Positions 9,826-17,967 of a stretch of DNA of 64,000 nucleotides are shown piece after piece; position 1 is the first letter of the stretch, and the number at the start of each line of letters is the position of its first letter. The stretch is from Providencia stuartii (lineage in GTDB: Bacteria > Pseudomonadota > Gammaproteobacteria > Enterobacterales > Enterobacteriaceae), in the NCBI RefSeq assembly GCF_029277985.1, contig NZ_CP119546.1, positions 1,240,001 through 1,304,000 of the forward strand. Reading direction: 5' to 3'. Position numbers and translations under genes: made by a program. The notes under the pieces were generated by a model. It was not told the DNA's origin, did no database searches, and saw only the letters and a list, made by a program, of their open reading frames with translations.

Positions 9826-10890
9826 ATGCATAGATTAATTTCAAAAACACCATTTATCCTGTTTGTGCTGGGATTGCTATTTAGCTGCATGAATATGGCT
9901 GGGGCCTCAGATATAAGTCCAGACATCGACATACCAGATTCTAAATTATCTTTTGGTACTGCGGAAGCTGAAATGGCATCAGGAGAAATAATCGGTGAAG
10001 GGTGGCAAATCTACTCAGGAATAGCCTGTGACAGTAATCTAAATAATCCTAATGAGAGAGAAAACTTCGAATATTTTATGATACGTGATGGCTCTTCACG
10101 AGAGACTGGGCTAACGATAAATTATGATGGCGTGTCATTTCCTGTTTATGCGAGTACTGTTAAAGGAATTGGTTATGCATGGGGGTTTAGGGAAGAAGGC
10201 CAACGGAAATGGCAACCCCTCTTACATGGTACTAATGGCCTTAAATATGAAATACATAAGCCGAGCCCTAGATTAAATCTTGAAATTGCTTATGCGCGGG
10301 TGAGAGTTGACGGTATTCCCCCTCTTGGAAAGACAAACATTACTCGAGATGCTCGAGCATTTATCCAATGTTATAAAATGGATAACAAAAATATCATTTA
10401 CTATGGTTATGTCAGTAATGGTTATACTGATTTGACATCAACAGCCTCTACTTGCGAGATTGATACGAGACGATTAAATGTTGACTTGGGTGAACATGAC
10501 CTTAACGAAGTTAATAAATTATCTACGGGATCACATTTTGGATCAGCGGAAGAAAATGTTGATATGAGATGTAATGCGGGTATTCGGGTGTATGTTTCTA
10601 TTGGCGAATATGGACGAACCCCGAGTATAGGCCGAGATGTCATTGAGTTAACTGATAATTCTAATTCTCCCGGTTATGGCGTGCAGGTTTTTCATGGGGA
10701 TGACCCTACGCCATTAAAAATTGGTGGGGACAGCAATGTGATTGGTAAATACCATCGATTTTTATTTCGTTCCGAACAAGGAAATAAGCTTTATAGCGTC
10801 CCCTTTATTTTTAAATATATAAAAACAGCTTATACCGTCAAACCTAGTTCTGGAAATGCGGCATTAACAATGACGTTTGTCTATGATTAA
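9826..10890 (+). CDS. Putative two-domain fimbrial tip adhesin, operon 1
   Basis: Probable receptor-binding tip protein. I start it at 9826, where AAAGGG lies 6 bases upstream; an in-frame GTG at 9808 overlaps the usher but has no better support. The 354-aa precursor has a signal peptide ending near MAGAS. Residues about 25-205 resemble no family I know and would be the binding domain. The rest, from STCEIDTRRLNVDLG, is a pilin domain with a Cys pair and the terminal strand NAALTMTFVYD. Position after the usher and double length fit a FimH-like architecture. Ligand unknown. Confidence 0.8.
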   Translation: MHRLISKTPFILFVLGLLFSCMNMAGASDISPDIDIPDSKLSFGTAEAEMASGEIIGEGWQIYSGIACDSNLNNPNERENFEYFMIRDGSSRETGLTINYDGVSFPVYASTVKGIGYAWGFREEGQRKWQPLLHGTNGLKYEIHKPSPRLNLEIAYARVRVDGIPPLGKTNITRDARAFIQCYKMDNKNIIYYGYVSNGYTDLTSTASTCEIDTRRLNVDLGEHDLNEVNKLSTGSHFGSAEENVDMRCNAGIRVYVSIGEYGRTPSIGRDVIELTDNSNSPGYGVQVFHGDDPTPLKIGGDSNVIGKYHRFLFRSEQGNKLYSVPFIFKYIKTAYTVKPSSGNAALTMTFVYD

Positions 10891-10902
10891 GGACCTGATG
10901 TC

Positions 10903-11454
10903 ATGAAACAGCGCGATAAATTGATACGTTATTTTCTGACCATGTCGCTGCTTTCCTGCATGGTCAATCATGCCACGGCAATGGTGAATATTCATTATAA
11001 AGGGAGTATTAAATACTCCACTTGTGGCATTAAAACACAGAATATCAATGTTGATTTGGGCACATGGTTAACGAAAAGCCAAAATGGTTTTGGCAGTGCA
11101 CAAAATACCCAATCAGATTGGGTTGAATTTACACTTGAGTTTGAGTGCCCTGACTCAATGAGTCTATTGAATGGCCAATTTCAAGGTGCTTCAGAGTCCA
11201 GTGGAAAATATTTATCTCTCGATAAAGGTAATGGTTATTCGACAGGAGCAGCGATTGAAATACAAAGTTATGAAAATGCGTCTCATCGCTGGGTCAATCG
11301 AAATATCAATACGCTTTATAACTTCATGAAAAATGAAGCGGTTAATAAAGGTAATACGTCGTTAAAGGTTAGGGCGCGTTATGTTCAAACCAATACTAAG
11401 CTTACACAAGGTAAGGCTAATGCGTCGGTTACCTTTGTCGTACAGGCAAATTAA
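10903..11454 (+). CDS. Minor fimbrial subunit A, operon 1
   Basis: A 183-aa exported pilin-domain protein with a signal peptide ending near ATA (about residue 26). Cys residues in YSTCGI and FECPDS form the expected pilin disulphide. The GKANASVTFVVQAN ending is a donor-strand segment. It lies 12 bases after the adhesin and 1 base before the next pilin. It resembles the following gene in layout (TCxIxxxxxxxVDLGTWL against TCDLTSKESEDIKLGDIYL), suggesting an old duplication. Probably an adaptor or tip-fibrillum subunit. Confidence 0.85.
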   Translation: MKQRDKLIRYFLTMSLLSCMVNHATAMVNIHYKGSIKYSTCGIKTQNINVDLGTWLTKSQNGFGSAQNTQSDWVEFTLEFECPDSMSLLNGQFQGASESSGKYLSLDKGNGYSTGAAIEIQSYENASHRWVNRNINTLYNFMKNEAVNKGNTSLKVRARYVQTNTKLTQGKANASVTFVVQAN

Positions 11455-11455
11455 T

Positions 11456-11998
11456 ATGGCGATAAAAAAAATACTCGGTATTGCGTTGGTCGGTTTGTTG
11501 GGACTGACACTCAATCAAGCGTATGGATATCACACGCTAGTGAATATTACAGGTTCAGTCAAAGCAGCCACCTGTGATCTTACCTCAAAGGAAAGTGAAG
11601 ATATTAAATTAGGGGATATTTATCTCAGTTCAACAGGATTTGGTGGCAATATTGGCTCTACCAGTGAAAAAAAAGATTGGTCGATTACGTTGAAATGCCC
11701 AAGTGATATTCCGGTGATTTTTATACCTGAGGGGAATAGCTATTTAGGGCATTCAAGTGTACTTGCTCTCAACGCAGAAAGCGGCAGTGCGACGGGCGTA
11801 GGTATAGAGACTGAATATTTTACAGAAAGTGGTAACTGGAAAGTATTAGAGCTAAACAAACGAAATGAAATCATCAAAACGGTTAAGAAGGATGGTGATA
11901 TTGCGATTTTAATGCGTGGCTATTATAAGCAAATGGAAGAGAAAGTGACCTCAGGTAGCGCGAATGCATCGATGACAATCGACATTGTTTATCAATAA
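11456..11998 (+). CDS. Minor fimbrial subunit B, operon 1 (last gene)
   Basis: Pilin-domain protein of 180 aa. The frame is open from 11381 inside the previous gene, but the ATG at 11456 is the right start: it gives a proper signal peptide (MAIKKILGIALVGLLG, cleavage near AYG) and an AGG 9 bases upstream. The Cys pair is in AATCDL and LKCPSD, and the C-terminus SANASMTIDIVYQ has the penultimate-tyrosine ending. One base separates it from the previous stop. It is the last gene before the operon terminator, so it may be an anchor, adaptor or terminator subunit. Confidence 0.86.
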   Translation: MAIKKILGIALVGLLGLTLNQAYGYHTLVNITGSVKAATCDLTSKESEDIKLGDIYLSSTGFGGNIGSTSEKKDWSITLKCPSDIPVIFIPEGNSYLGHSSVLALNAESGSATGVGIETEYFTESGNWKVLELNKRNEIIKTVKKDGDIAILMRGYYKQMEEKVTSGSANASMTIDIVYQ

Positions 11999-12023
11999 CC
12001 ATGTATTTGATGATGACGATTCA

Positions 12024-12066
12024 AACCAAGATAAAGTTTGTGACGCTTATCTTGGTTTTTGTTTTT
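12024..12066 (+). terminator. Rho-independent terminator of fimbrial operon 1
   Basis: An 11-bp perfect stem (AACCAAGATAA at 12024-12034, TTATCTTGGTT at 12047-12057), a 12-base loop and a tail of TTT-G-TTTTT. It starts 26 bases after the last pilin stop and separates the two fimbrial operons. Confidence 0.92.
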
Positions 12067-12571
12067 GGGGTTCACTACAATCATTTGCTGTCGTAATGCG
12101 ACTGTCAATAGTCGTTATTATTAAGGTTACTTAAAGTAAGTGTAAAAAAATAATACAAAAAAGAGTAAAGGTCAGAGTATTTATAAGTACAATTCCATAT
12201 AACTAACGCATTGATATTATTCTATTTTTTCAATCCTACCACTTTATGTTTATTTTTTGATGTTGATCAAAAAATAAAAGTCATTTATAACAATGAATTA
12301 TAGAGTTCTAAAGTATTTTTTAGAGCATCGTAAATTTACATTTAGAAAAATTTACATAAACTCATCATCATTTCTATCCTATATACTCACTTTACTTGTT
12401 ACTCATAATGTGGGTTACAAGATTTAATAATATTGATTCTTTTTTTTACTCAAAATGCTTTTGAAATTTATCAATTAAGCTTTAGGAGAGTATTGTCTGA
12501 TGCGCCCTATTAATTCATTGATAAATGACTAATAGAGTTACATTTACTGATAAGAGTATAAAGGTATATTC
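12067..12571. other. Leader region of fimbrial operon 2
   Basis: About 500 bases of very AT-rich DNA with no convincing ORF. It contains the perfect FNR-type palindrome reported at 12257-12270. I saw no inverted-repeat pair or recombinase gene that would indicate a phase switch. Confidence 0.6.
12257..12270. promoter_or_regulatory. Consensus FNR (or CRP/FNR family) binding site upstream of fimbrial operon 2
   Basis: TTGAT-GTTG-ATCAA matches the FNR consensus TTGAT-N4-ATCAA at every specified base. It sits in a longer 10-bp palindrome (12252-12261 and 12266-12275). It is centred about 308 bases upstream of the pilin ATG, so it could act at a distal promoter with a long leader. AT-rich -10-like hexamers lie near 12296-12303, roughly where a class II promoter needs one. 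Binding is inferred from sequence only. Confidence 0.5.
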
Positions 12572-13147
12572 ATGAAAACATTATCAACGAAAAAAATGAT
12601 TATGGCTGTTATTGCTTCCGCATTTGCATTTTCAGCTACTGCTACAGCAGCAGAACAAAATGGCACAATTTCATTTAAAGGGCTTATTTATAATGCGACT
12701 TGTACCATTAACTTAAACGATAGTTATTCACCGAATGCTGAAGTCAAAATGGGACGTTTTGCAACGAGTGAATTTAGTGATGAAGGTGATGAAGTTGGTG
12801 GTACCGGTGGTGATGGTAAATTAAAAGTTGAATTAGTTGATTGCCCAGACCAAGGAACCGTTTCTATTAATTTGACGGGTAATGCAAATCGCTATGATGA
12901 CACTATTTTAGAATTAGATAATAAAGGTAGTACTAATGTAGCAAAAAATATTGGTATCCGTATTTATCGTGAAGATCAGCCATCTAGAGCTTTAAAAGTC
13001 AATGGTAGTAAAAGTGAAGATATTAAAGTGAATGGTTCTAGTTCTGAATGGCGTGGAACTTTCATCGCAAAATATGTTAGTACGGATGATACAGTAGAAG
13101 CAGGCCAAGCTAACGCAACATTAAATTATAAAATTACTTATAAATAA
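12572..13147 (+). CDS. Major fimbrial subunit, operon 2
   Basis: Exported pilin of 191 aa with signal peptide cleavage near TAA (residue 27). The disulphide cysteines are Cys44 and Cys91. It has a glycine- and acid-rich surface loop (about residues 68-82, with GDEVGGTGGDG) and ends in NATLNYKITYK, a donor-strand segment with the penultimate tyrosine. It is the first gene of a four-gene operon and clearly different from the operon 1 pilin, so the two operons specify distinct fimbriae rather than a recent duplication. Confidence 0.92.
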   Translation: MKTLSTKKMIMAVIASAFAFSATATAAEQNGTISFKGLIYNATCTINLNDSYSPNAEVKMGRFATSEFSDEGDEVGGTGGDGKLKVELVDCPDQGTVSINLTGNANRYDDTILELDNKGSTNVAKNIGIRIYREDQPSRALKVNGSKSEDIKVNGSSSEWRGTFIAKYVSTDDTVEAGQANATLNYKITYK

Positions 13148-13152
13148 TTTGC

Positions 13153-13191
13153 TAACGCAGATTATTAATTATGAATTATTAATCTGCGTTA
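13153..13191 (+). terminator. Intercistronic hairpin after the operon 2 pilin gene
   Basis: A perfect 12-bp stem (TAACGCAGATTA at 13153-13164, TAATCTGCGTTA at 13180-13191), with AT-rich inner sequence that can extend the pairing, followed by CTTTTCTA. It starts 5 bases after the pilin stop and precedes the chaperone. Same position and likely role as the operon 1 hairpin: stabilising pilin mRNA and lowering readthrough. Confidence 0.75.
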
Positions 13192-13217
13192 ACTTTTCTA
13201 TCATGGGGCCTATGTTT

Positions 13218-13892
13218 ATGAAGAAAATAATTTCTGCATTATCGCTATTCTGTGTTTCTATTTCATCAAGCTATGCTGGGTTTGGTTTAGAAACTACTCG
13301 TGTGATTTATCATGAAAAAGATAAAAGTGAAGGCGTTGTTGCATTTAATACGGATAAAAATCGGAATTACTTACTTCAATCTTGGGTAGAAGATAAAAAG
13401 GGTAATGTAACACAAGATTTCGCGGTAACACCACCATTAGTAAAATTAAGAGCTGAACAAAAAAATACGATTCAGCTAATGAAAGTGTCGACATTACCAA
13501 GCGATAAGGAATCATTATATTGGCTTAATGTTAAATTTGTCGCGCCTAGCAGTGAAGATCTAGAACACGTTTTACGTTATTCAATGACAAATAAAATAAA
13601 ATTAATTTATCGTCCCACAGCATTATCAGATAAAAAAGTAGAAGAGTCAGTAAATGAACTGGCTTGGTCTAAAGCGGCATCAGGTATAAAAGTCAACAAC
13701 CCGACACCTTTTTATATCAATATAGCGAAACTTAAGGTGAATGGTAAAGAAGTTGAAGCACCAAGTTATTTAGAACCTCGTTCTGAAACGACTATAAATA
13801 TTCCTAAATTAGGTGCAGGTATGCATACAATTTCTCTGAACTATATTAATGATTATGGTAAAGGGTTAGATAGCAGTTATACGATAAAATAA
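13218..13892 (+). CDS. Periplasmic fimbrial chaperone (PapD family), operon 2
   Basis: Subunit chaperone of 224 aa. The frame is open from 13149, but the sequence before 13218 is the hairpin spacer. MKKIISALS at 13218 gives a clean signal peptide ending at SYA, with GGGG 9 bases upstream (an ATG at 13212 is too close to it). The conserved Arg of TRVIY and Lys of NKIKLIYRP, plus NPTPFYINI in the second domain, are present. It lies between pilin and usher, and is more like the usual FGF/FGL chaperone plan than identical to the operon 1 chaperone. Confidence 0.93.
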   Translation: MKKIISALSLFCVSISSSYAGFGLETTRVIYHEKDKSEGVVAFNTDKNRNYLLQSWVEDKKGNVTQDFAVTPPLVKLRAEQKNTIQLMKVSTLPSDKESLYWLNVKFVAPSSEDLEHVLRYSMTNKIKLIYRPTALSDKKVEESVNELAWSKAASGIKVNNPTPFYINIAKLKVNGKEVEAPSYLEPRSETTINIPKLGAGMHTISLNYINDYGKGLDSSYTIK

Positions 13893-13919
13893 TAATCTCA
13901 AAAAGCTGAGTAAAGGCCT

Positions 13920-16415
13920 ATGAATCGTTTTTTTTATAAAAAATATCCATGCTCGCCTATTGTTATGGCTGTTTTATTTGCATCATATTCATTAGATATG
14001 CGTGCTGCTGATTACTATCCACCTAGCTTATTAAATATAGCAGGAATGGGAACACAGCTCACGAATGAAGACTTGGATGTTTTCAGAGAAAATGATATTT
14101 CACCAGGGAAATATCATGTGAAGTTTTTTATTAATAATAATTTAGTTTTTACTAAAGATATCAATTTTGTCATGATGTCTACCGCGAATGGCGGTGAACA
14201 GCTAACGCCTTGCTTTAGTTTTTCTGAGTGGGAAAGTTTTGGTATTGATTTCCAGCCACAGATAAAAGATGAGCAGCAATGTTTTAATATTAATGATATT
14301 GAATATGTTAGCCATTATCTTGATTTAAATACCAAAGTTTTTTCATTAACTGTTCCTCAGTTAATGATTAATAAACAGCGTATCAAACAAATAGAAGAAG
14401 AACAGTGGGATAATGGTATCCCAGCGATATTCGTTAATTATTCATTTTCAGCATTTAACACTTATGAAAATGGCAAAGTTGATGATAATTATTACGGTAA
14501 TATCCAAAGTAAAGTCAATATAGGTGCGTGGCGTTATCGTAATTATTCAACTTGGTCAAACAATGAGAGAGAAAAAAATAAGTGGAATAGCATCAGTAAC
14601 ACGCTATCAAGAAATATTAATACAATTAAAAGTGAGCTAACACTAGGGAATTTATATACAAACTCACAGCTCTTTGACTCCTTTAAATTTAAAGGGGTTA
14701 AGTTAGCGACTGACAGACAAATGGAGTCATACGATTTAACGAATTATGCTCCGAGTGTGAATGGTATTGCCAACTCTGAATCAGTGGTAACCATTGTTCA
14801 AAATGGACAGGTTATCTATAAGAAAAGTGTACCAGCAGGACCTTTTGAAATTACTGATTATTACCCAATGAGTAATGGTGGTAATTTGTATGTTACAGTG
14901 CAAGAGGCGAGTGGTAACGAAGTGAATTTTATTGTTCCTTTTTCTTCCATTGCGTTTTTAGAAAGAAAAGGAAAGTTAAAATACAGTTTCTCTAGTGGTC
15001 AGTATGACGGTAATAACAAAGGTGATGGTCGTTATATTAATGAAGCTGAAGTTTATTATGGGCTGACAGATTTTGTCACAGTTTTTAGTGGCGTATTGTA
15101 TTCTAAACATTATCAATCTTACGCAATTGGTACGGGTTTTAACTTAGGAAATGTCGGTGCAATTACGACTGATATGGTGCATTCTCGCGCTAATGTTGAA
15201 AATAAAACGACATTAAGTGGAAATGCGTTTAGAGTTAATTACTCAAAACGCATTGAAATGACCAATACCAGTTTATCATTGGCCGGTTTTCGTCACTTTG
15301 ATAACAATTTCTTAAATATTGATGATGCATTCTCTTATGAGAATAAAGACCATGGCAGTTATGATAAATTGAAAAATGAATATACTGCATCATTGTCTCA
15401 GCCAATTTTGGGAAGTGCTAGCTCTATCAACTTAAACACTGTTGTTTATGAATATGCCAGTGGTAATAAACAACAGTCTTATAATGCGGGTTTTAACAGC
15501 AATATAGATAAGGTGCATTATAGTGTCTATTACACTTACTCAAAAGGTAGGCAGTTCCAAAATGATAATAAAAGCTCATATAACCTGAGTTTAAATATCA
15601 GTGTGCCATTTGATGTATTTGATAATACTGTGTATGTCAATTATGGGATCTCAACAGATGATCAGCATAGGACATCACAAACGGCACGATTAAATGGAAG
15701 CTACGGTGAATCATATCGTGGTACTTGGGATATTTATCAAAGTTACAGTAATAAAGGTGTTGGATATTCAGGTGGATTAAGCAGTTCTTATCGCTCTCCT
15801 TATGCGGTGGTGAATGCTGGATATGCTTACAACGATAATAACAAAAACTTTAACTATGGTATTAGCGGATCATTAGTTGGTACGCAATATGGCATGGTGC
15901 TAGCCCCGTCAATGCAAGATACGAGTGCGTTGATCTTGACGAAAGATGCCGCTGGGGTTGGTGTCATTAATGGACATTCTGTAGAAACTAACTCATCTGG
16001 TTTGGCGGTTGTGCCAGGTATTGCTCCGTATCGTAAAAATACATTAGCGATTGATACGAAAACAATTCCTGAGGATACCGAAATTGAGAATAATATTATT
16101 AATAATGTTATTCCGACAAAAGGCGCATTAATACTCGCGGATTTTGAAGCGAAGAAAGGCTACAAGTTATTATTTAAGCTACAGCTTCCAATGAATAAAG
16201 AATTACCTGTTGGAGCGAAAGCGGTGACAGAAGACGATGCGACTCATTTAGTTTCTAATTTTAATACGCTGTATTTAGTCGCGGATAAACCGAAAGGCCA
16301 AATTAAGGTTAATTGGACAAATGATGGCGTTAATGAATCCTGTACTGTGAATTATAACATCGAAAAGGCTATACCAACGAATGGGCTTTATATGCTTAAT
16401 TCAGAGTGCCGTTAA
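13920..16415 (+). CDS. Outer-membrane fimbrial usher, operon 2
   Basis: Usher of 831 aa, standard length. A signal peptide ends near RAA, followed by the N-terminal chaperone-binding domain (DYYPPSLLNIAG), the barrel, the plug (NSESVVTIVQNGQVIYKKSVPAGPFEITDYY), and C-terminal domains with VIPTKGALILADFEAKKGYK and a Cys pair at NESCTVNY and the final SECR. It begins 27 bases after the chaperone. The gene is visibly richer in A and T at third positions than the housekeeping genes around it. It shares layout with the operon 1 usher but is clearly divergent. Confidence 0.95.
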   Translation: MNRFFYKKYPCSPIVMAVLFASYSLDMRAADYYPPSLLNIAGMGTQLTNEDLDVFRENDISPGKYHVKFFINNNLVFTKDINFVMMSTANGGEQLTPCFSFSEWESFGIDFQPQIKDEQQCFNINDIEYVSHYLDLNTKVFSLTVPQLMINKQRIKQIEEEQWDNGIPAIFVNYSFSAFNTYENGKVDDNYYGNIQSKVNIGAWRYRNYSTWSNNEREKNKWNSISNTLSRNINTIKSELTLGNLYTNSQLFDSFKFKGVKLATDRQMESYDLTNYAPSVNGIANSESVVTIVQNGQVIYKKSVPAGPFEITDYYPMSNGGNLYVTVQEASGNEVNFIVPFSSIAFLERKGKLKYSFSSGQYDGNNKGDGRYINEAEVYYGLTDFVTVFSGVLYSKHYQSYAIGTGFNLGNVGAITTDMVHSRANVENKTTLSGNAFRVNYSKRIEMTNTSLSLAGFRHFDNNFLNIDDAFSYENKDHGSYDKLKNEYTASLSQPILGSASSINLNTVVYEYASGNKQQSYNAGFNSNIDKVHYSVYYTYSKGRQFQNDNKSSYNLSLNISVPFDVFDNTVYVNYGISTDDQHRTSQTARLNGSYGESYRGTWDIYQSYSNKGVGYSGGLSSSYRSPYAVVNAGYAYNDNNKNFNYGISGSLVGTQYGMVLAPSMQDTSALILTKDAAGVGVINGHSVETNSSGLAVVPGIAPYRKNTLAIDTKTIPEDTEIENNIINNVIPTKGALILADFEAKKGYKLLFKLQLPMNKELPVGAKAVTEDDATHLVSNFNTLYLVADKPKGQIKVNWTNDGVNESCTVNYNIEKAIPTNGLYMLNSECR

Positions 16416-16429
16416 AAGGAGCACTAGCA

Positions 16430-17473
16430 ATGAAAAAACAAATACATTTAGGTCGTGTTTTGGTACTGAGCTTAATTTTAATGCTCGTTGGTATAAATAA
16501 AAGTTTTTCTGCTCAGGACTGTCTCCCCGGCGGGGATGGACAAGATCATTCAGCAATGCGTGCCACGATTGATATTAAATTGAGTGGCGTGATCAAAAAA
16601 CATGATGAACTTGGGCGCTACACCTTCGAACGTGAGAGTGGGCGTGGTGGTATTGCTCAGTGCGGGCCTGATTCACAAGTTTATGGTTACGCAACGTATG
16701 GTGAAGGTAGCGGTATTTATGCTCGATACTATGGGGATATTGACGGTCGACCTGCTTATCATGTTCACGCGGGTGGACCTGCAAATATTGTTTATGTGTT
16801 GATTGATAATAGAACCGGACTCCCTTTTCGTAATCGTCCAGGGCAAGAGTTACCCGTACCTGAAGGGTCATTAATGCCACTTGATGCGACAGTTATTTTC
16901 TATGCCGCAAAAGATAATCCAACACCGACTACCTTTACTAACTCAGTGATTGGTTCAGTGTTAATTAAACGTTTTGAGTCAGGTGGTGGGTCAACGAAAG
17001 TCGGTTTCACTTATCGATTAAAAGGTAAGGTCGAAAGTGCACCCACATCTTGTTCTGCTCAAAATACCGATTTGACGTTTACATTGCCTCGTTTACCCAT
17101 AACCGCATTTTCGTCAATAGGCTTTCCTTCTCAGTCATCCGCTGTTGAAGAGAATATCAAAATCGTTTGTACGGGAAATGTTTCAGCTAAGATCAAATTG
17201 ATAGCTAATAAAACCGAAAGTTATGATGGCAAAGATGCGGTTATTAAGATTGATAATGAAGGGCAGGGGAGTAATGCAAGTGGGATTGGTTACGTGGTGA
17301 AATCACCATTAAGTAATGATAATGTTTTGGTTAATCAAACGTTCGTTAAATTAGCGGATTTAGAGAAAGGGGAAACGATGGTTCCTCTGAAGGCGGAATA
17401 TTATCGTTATAGCCATTCGATAAAAGCGGGGAAAGCGGAAGCAACGGCACAATTTGTTTTGCAGTTTGACTAA
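16430..17473 (+). CDS. Putative two-domain fimbrial adhesin, operon 2
   Basis: Last gene of operon 2. The frame is open from 16406 inside the usher, but the ATG at 16430 has AAGGAG upstream and starts a clean signal peptide ending near SFSA; the product is 347 aa. Residues about 25-205 form an unfamiliar domain beginning DCLPGGDGQDHS, rich in Gly and Tyr. From PTSCSAQNTDLTF the protein is a pilin domain with a Cys pair and ends AEATAQFVLQFD. Length and position fit a tip adhesin. It does not look like the operon 1 adhesin in the N-terminal half. Ligand unknown. Confidence 0.8.
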   Translation: MKKQIHLGRVLVLSLILMLVGINKSFSAQDCLPGGDGQDHSAMRATIDIKLSGVIKKHDELGRYTFERESGRGGIAQCGPDSQVYGYATYGEGSGIYARYYGDIDGRPAYHVHAGGPANIVYVLIDNRTGLPFRNRPGQELPVPEGSLMPLDATVIFYAAKDNPTPTTFTNSVIGSVLIKRFESGGGSTKVGFTYRLKGKVESAPTSCSAQNTDLTFTLPRLPITAFSSIGFPSQSSAVEENIKIVCTGNVSAKIKLIANKTESYDGKDAVIKIDNEGQGSNASGIGYVVKSPLSNDNVLVNQTFVKLADLEKGETMVPLKAEYYRYSHSIKAGKAEATAQFVLQFD

Positions 17474-17500
17474 GCTAATTTGACCACGATGAAAAAGCAT

Positions 17501-17532
17501 AACCCCCAGTGAGTTTCTCATCGCTGGGGGTT
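17501..17532. terminator. Bidirectional terminator between fimbrial operon 2 and panD
   Basis: Stem AACCCCCAG (17501-17509) with CTGGGGGTT (17524-17532), and a further GAG/CTC pairing inside. It lies between the converging adhesin and pan genes. T-runs are short on both sides, but the GC-rich stem is strong. Confidence 0.8.
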
Positions 17533-17539
17533 AAAGAGA

Positions 17540-17920
17540 TTAAGCGACTTGTACCGGAACGGCTTTAGCTATGCGGCTCATGACGTTATCGCCGTCAAAA
17601 TAAGCAACTTTCGGTTTATGTTGGCGCGCATCTTCATCGCTAATACTCACATAAGAGCAGATGATCAGCCTATCACCAACCGCAGCGCGGCGAGCAGCTG
17701 CGCCATTGACCGAGATAATTTTAGAGCCTCTTTCCCCAGCGATCGCGTAAGTCGAAAAGCGCTCGCCGTTATCAACATTATAGATATCGATAGCTTCGTA
17801 TTCGAGGATCCCTGCTGCATCCATAAAGTCTTGATCAATCGCACATGATCCTTCGTAGTGAAGGTCGGCTTGTGTTACTTTGACTCGGTGTAACTTACCT
17901 TGTAGCATTTTTCTAAACAT
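17540..17920 (-). CDS. panD: Aspartate 1-decarboxylase precursor
   Basis: Makes beta-alanine from L-aspartate for pantothenate synthesis, in the cytoplasm. The 126-aa proenzyme has the self-cleavage site Gly24-Ser25 (HYEGSCAID), where Ser25 becomes the pyruvoyl cofactor, and the catalytic-site Tyr58 region ([11 protein letters not shown]). It is the last gene of the minus-strand run ending panB-panC-panD and follows panC by 47 bases. Length matches E. coli. Confidence 0.97.
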   Translation of the reverse strand: MFRKMLQGKLHRVKVTQADLHYEGSCAIDQDFMDAAGILEYEAIDIYNVDNGERFSTYAIAGERGSKIISVNGAAARRAAVGDRLIICSYVSISDEDARQHKPKVAYFDGDNVMSRIAKAVPVQVA

Positions 17921-17967
17921 AATTGTTATCTGCCATCTTAATATTTATGCTGTGTTTGCTTATTTTT

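Noticed and set aside
16593..16880. Overlapping frames on both strands inside the operon 2 adhesin gene
   Set aside because: They are shadows of the adhesin reading frame; the adhesin has a signal peptide, a ribosome binding site and a pilin domain, the shadows have none.
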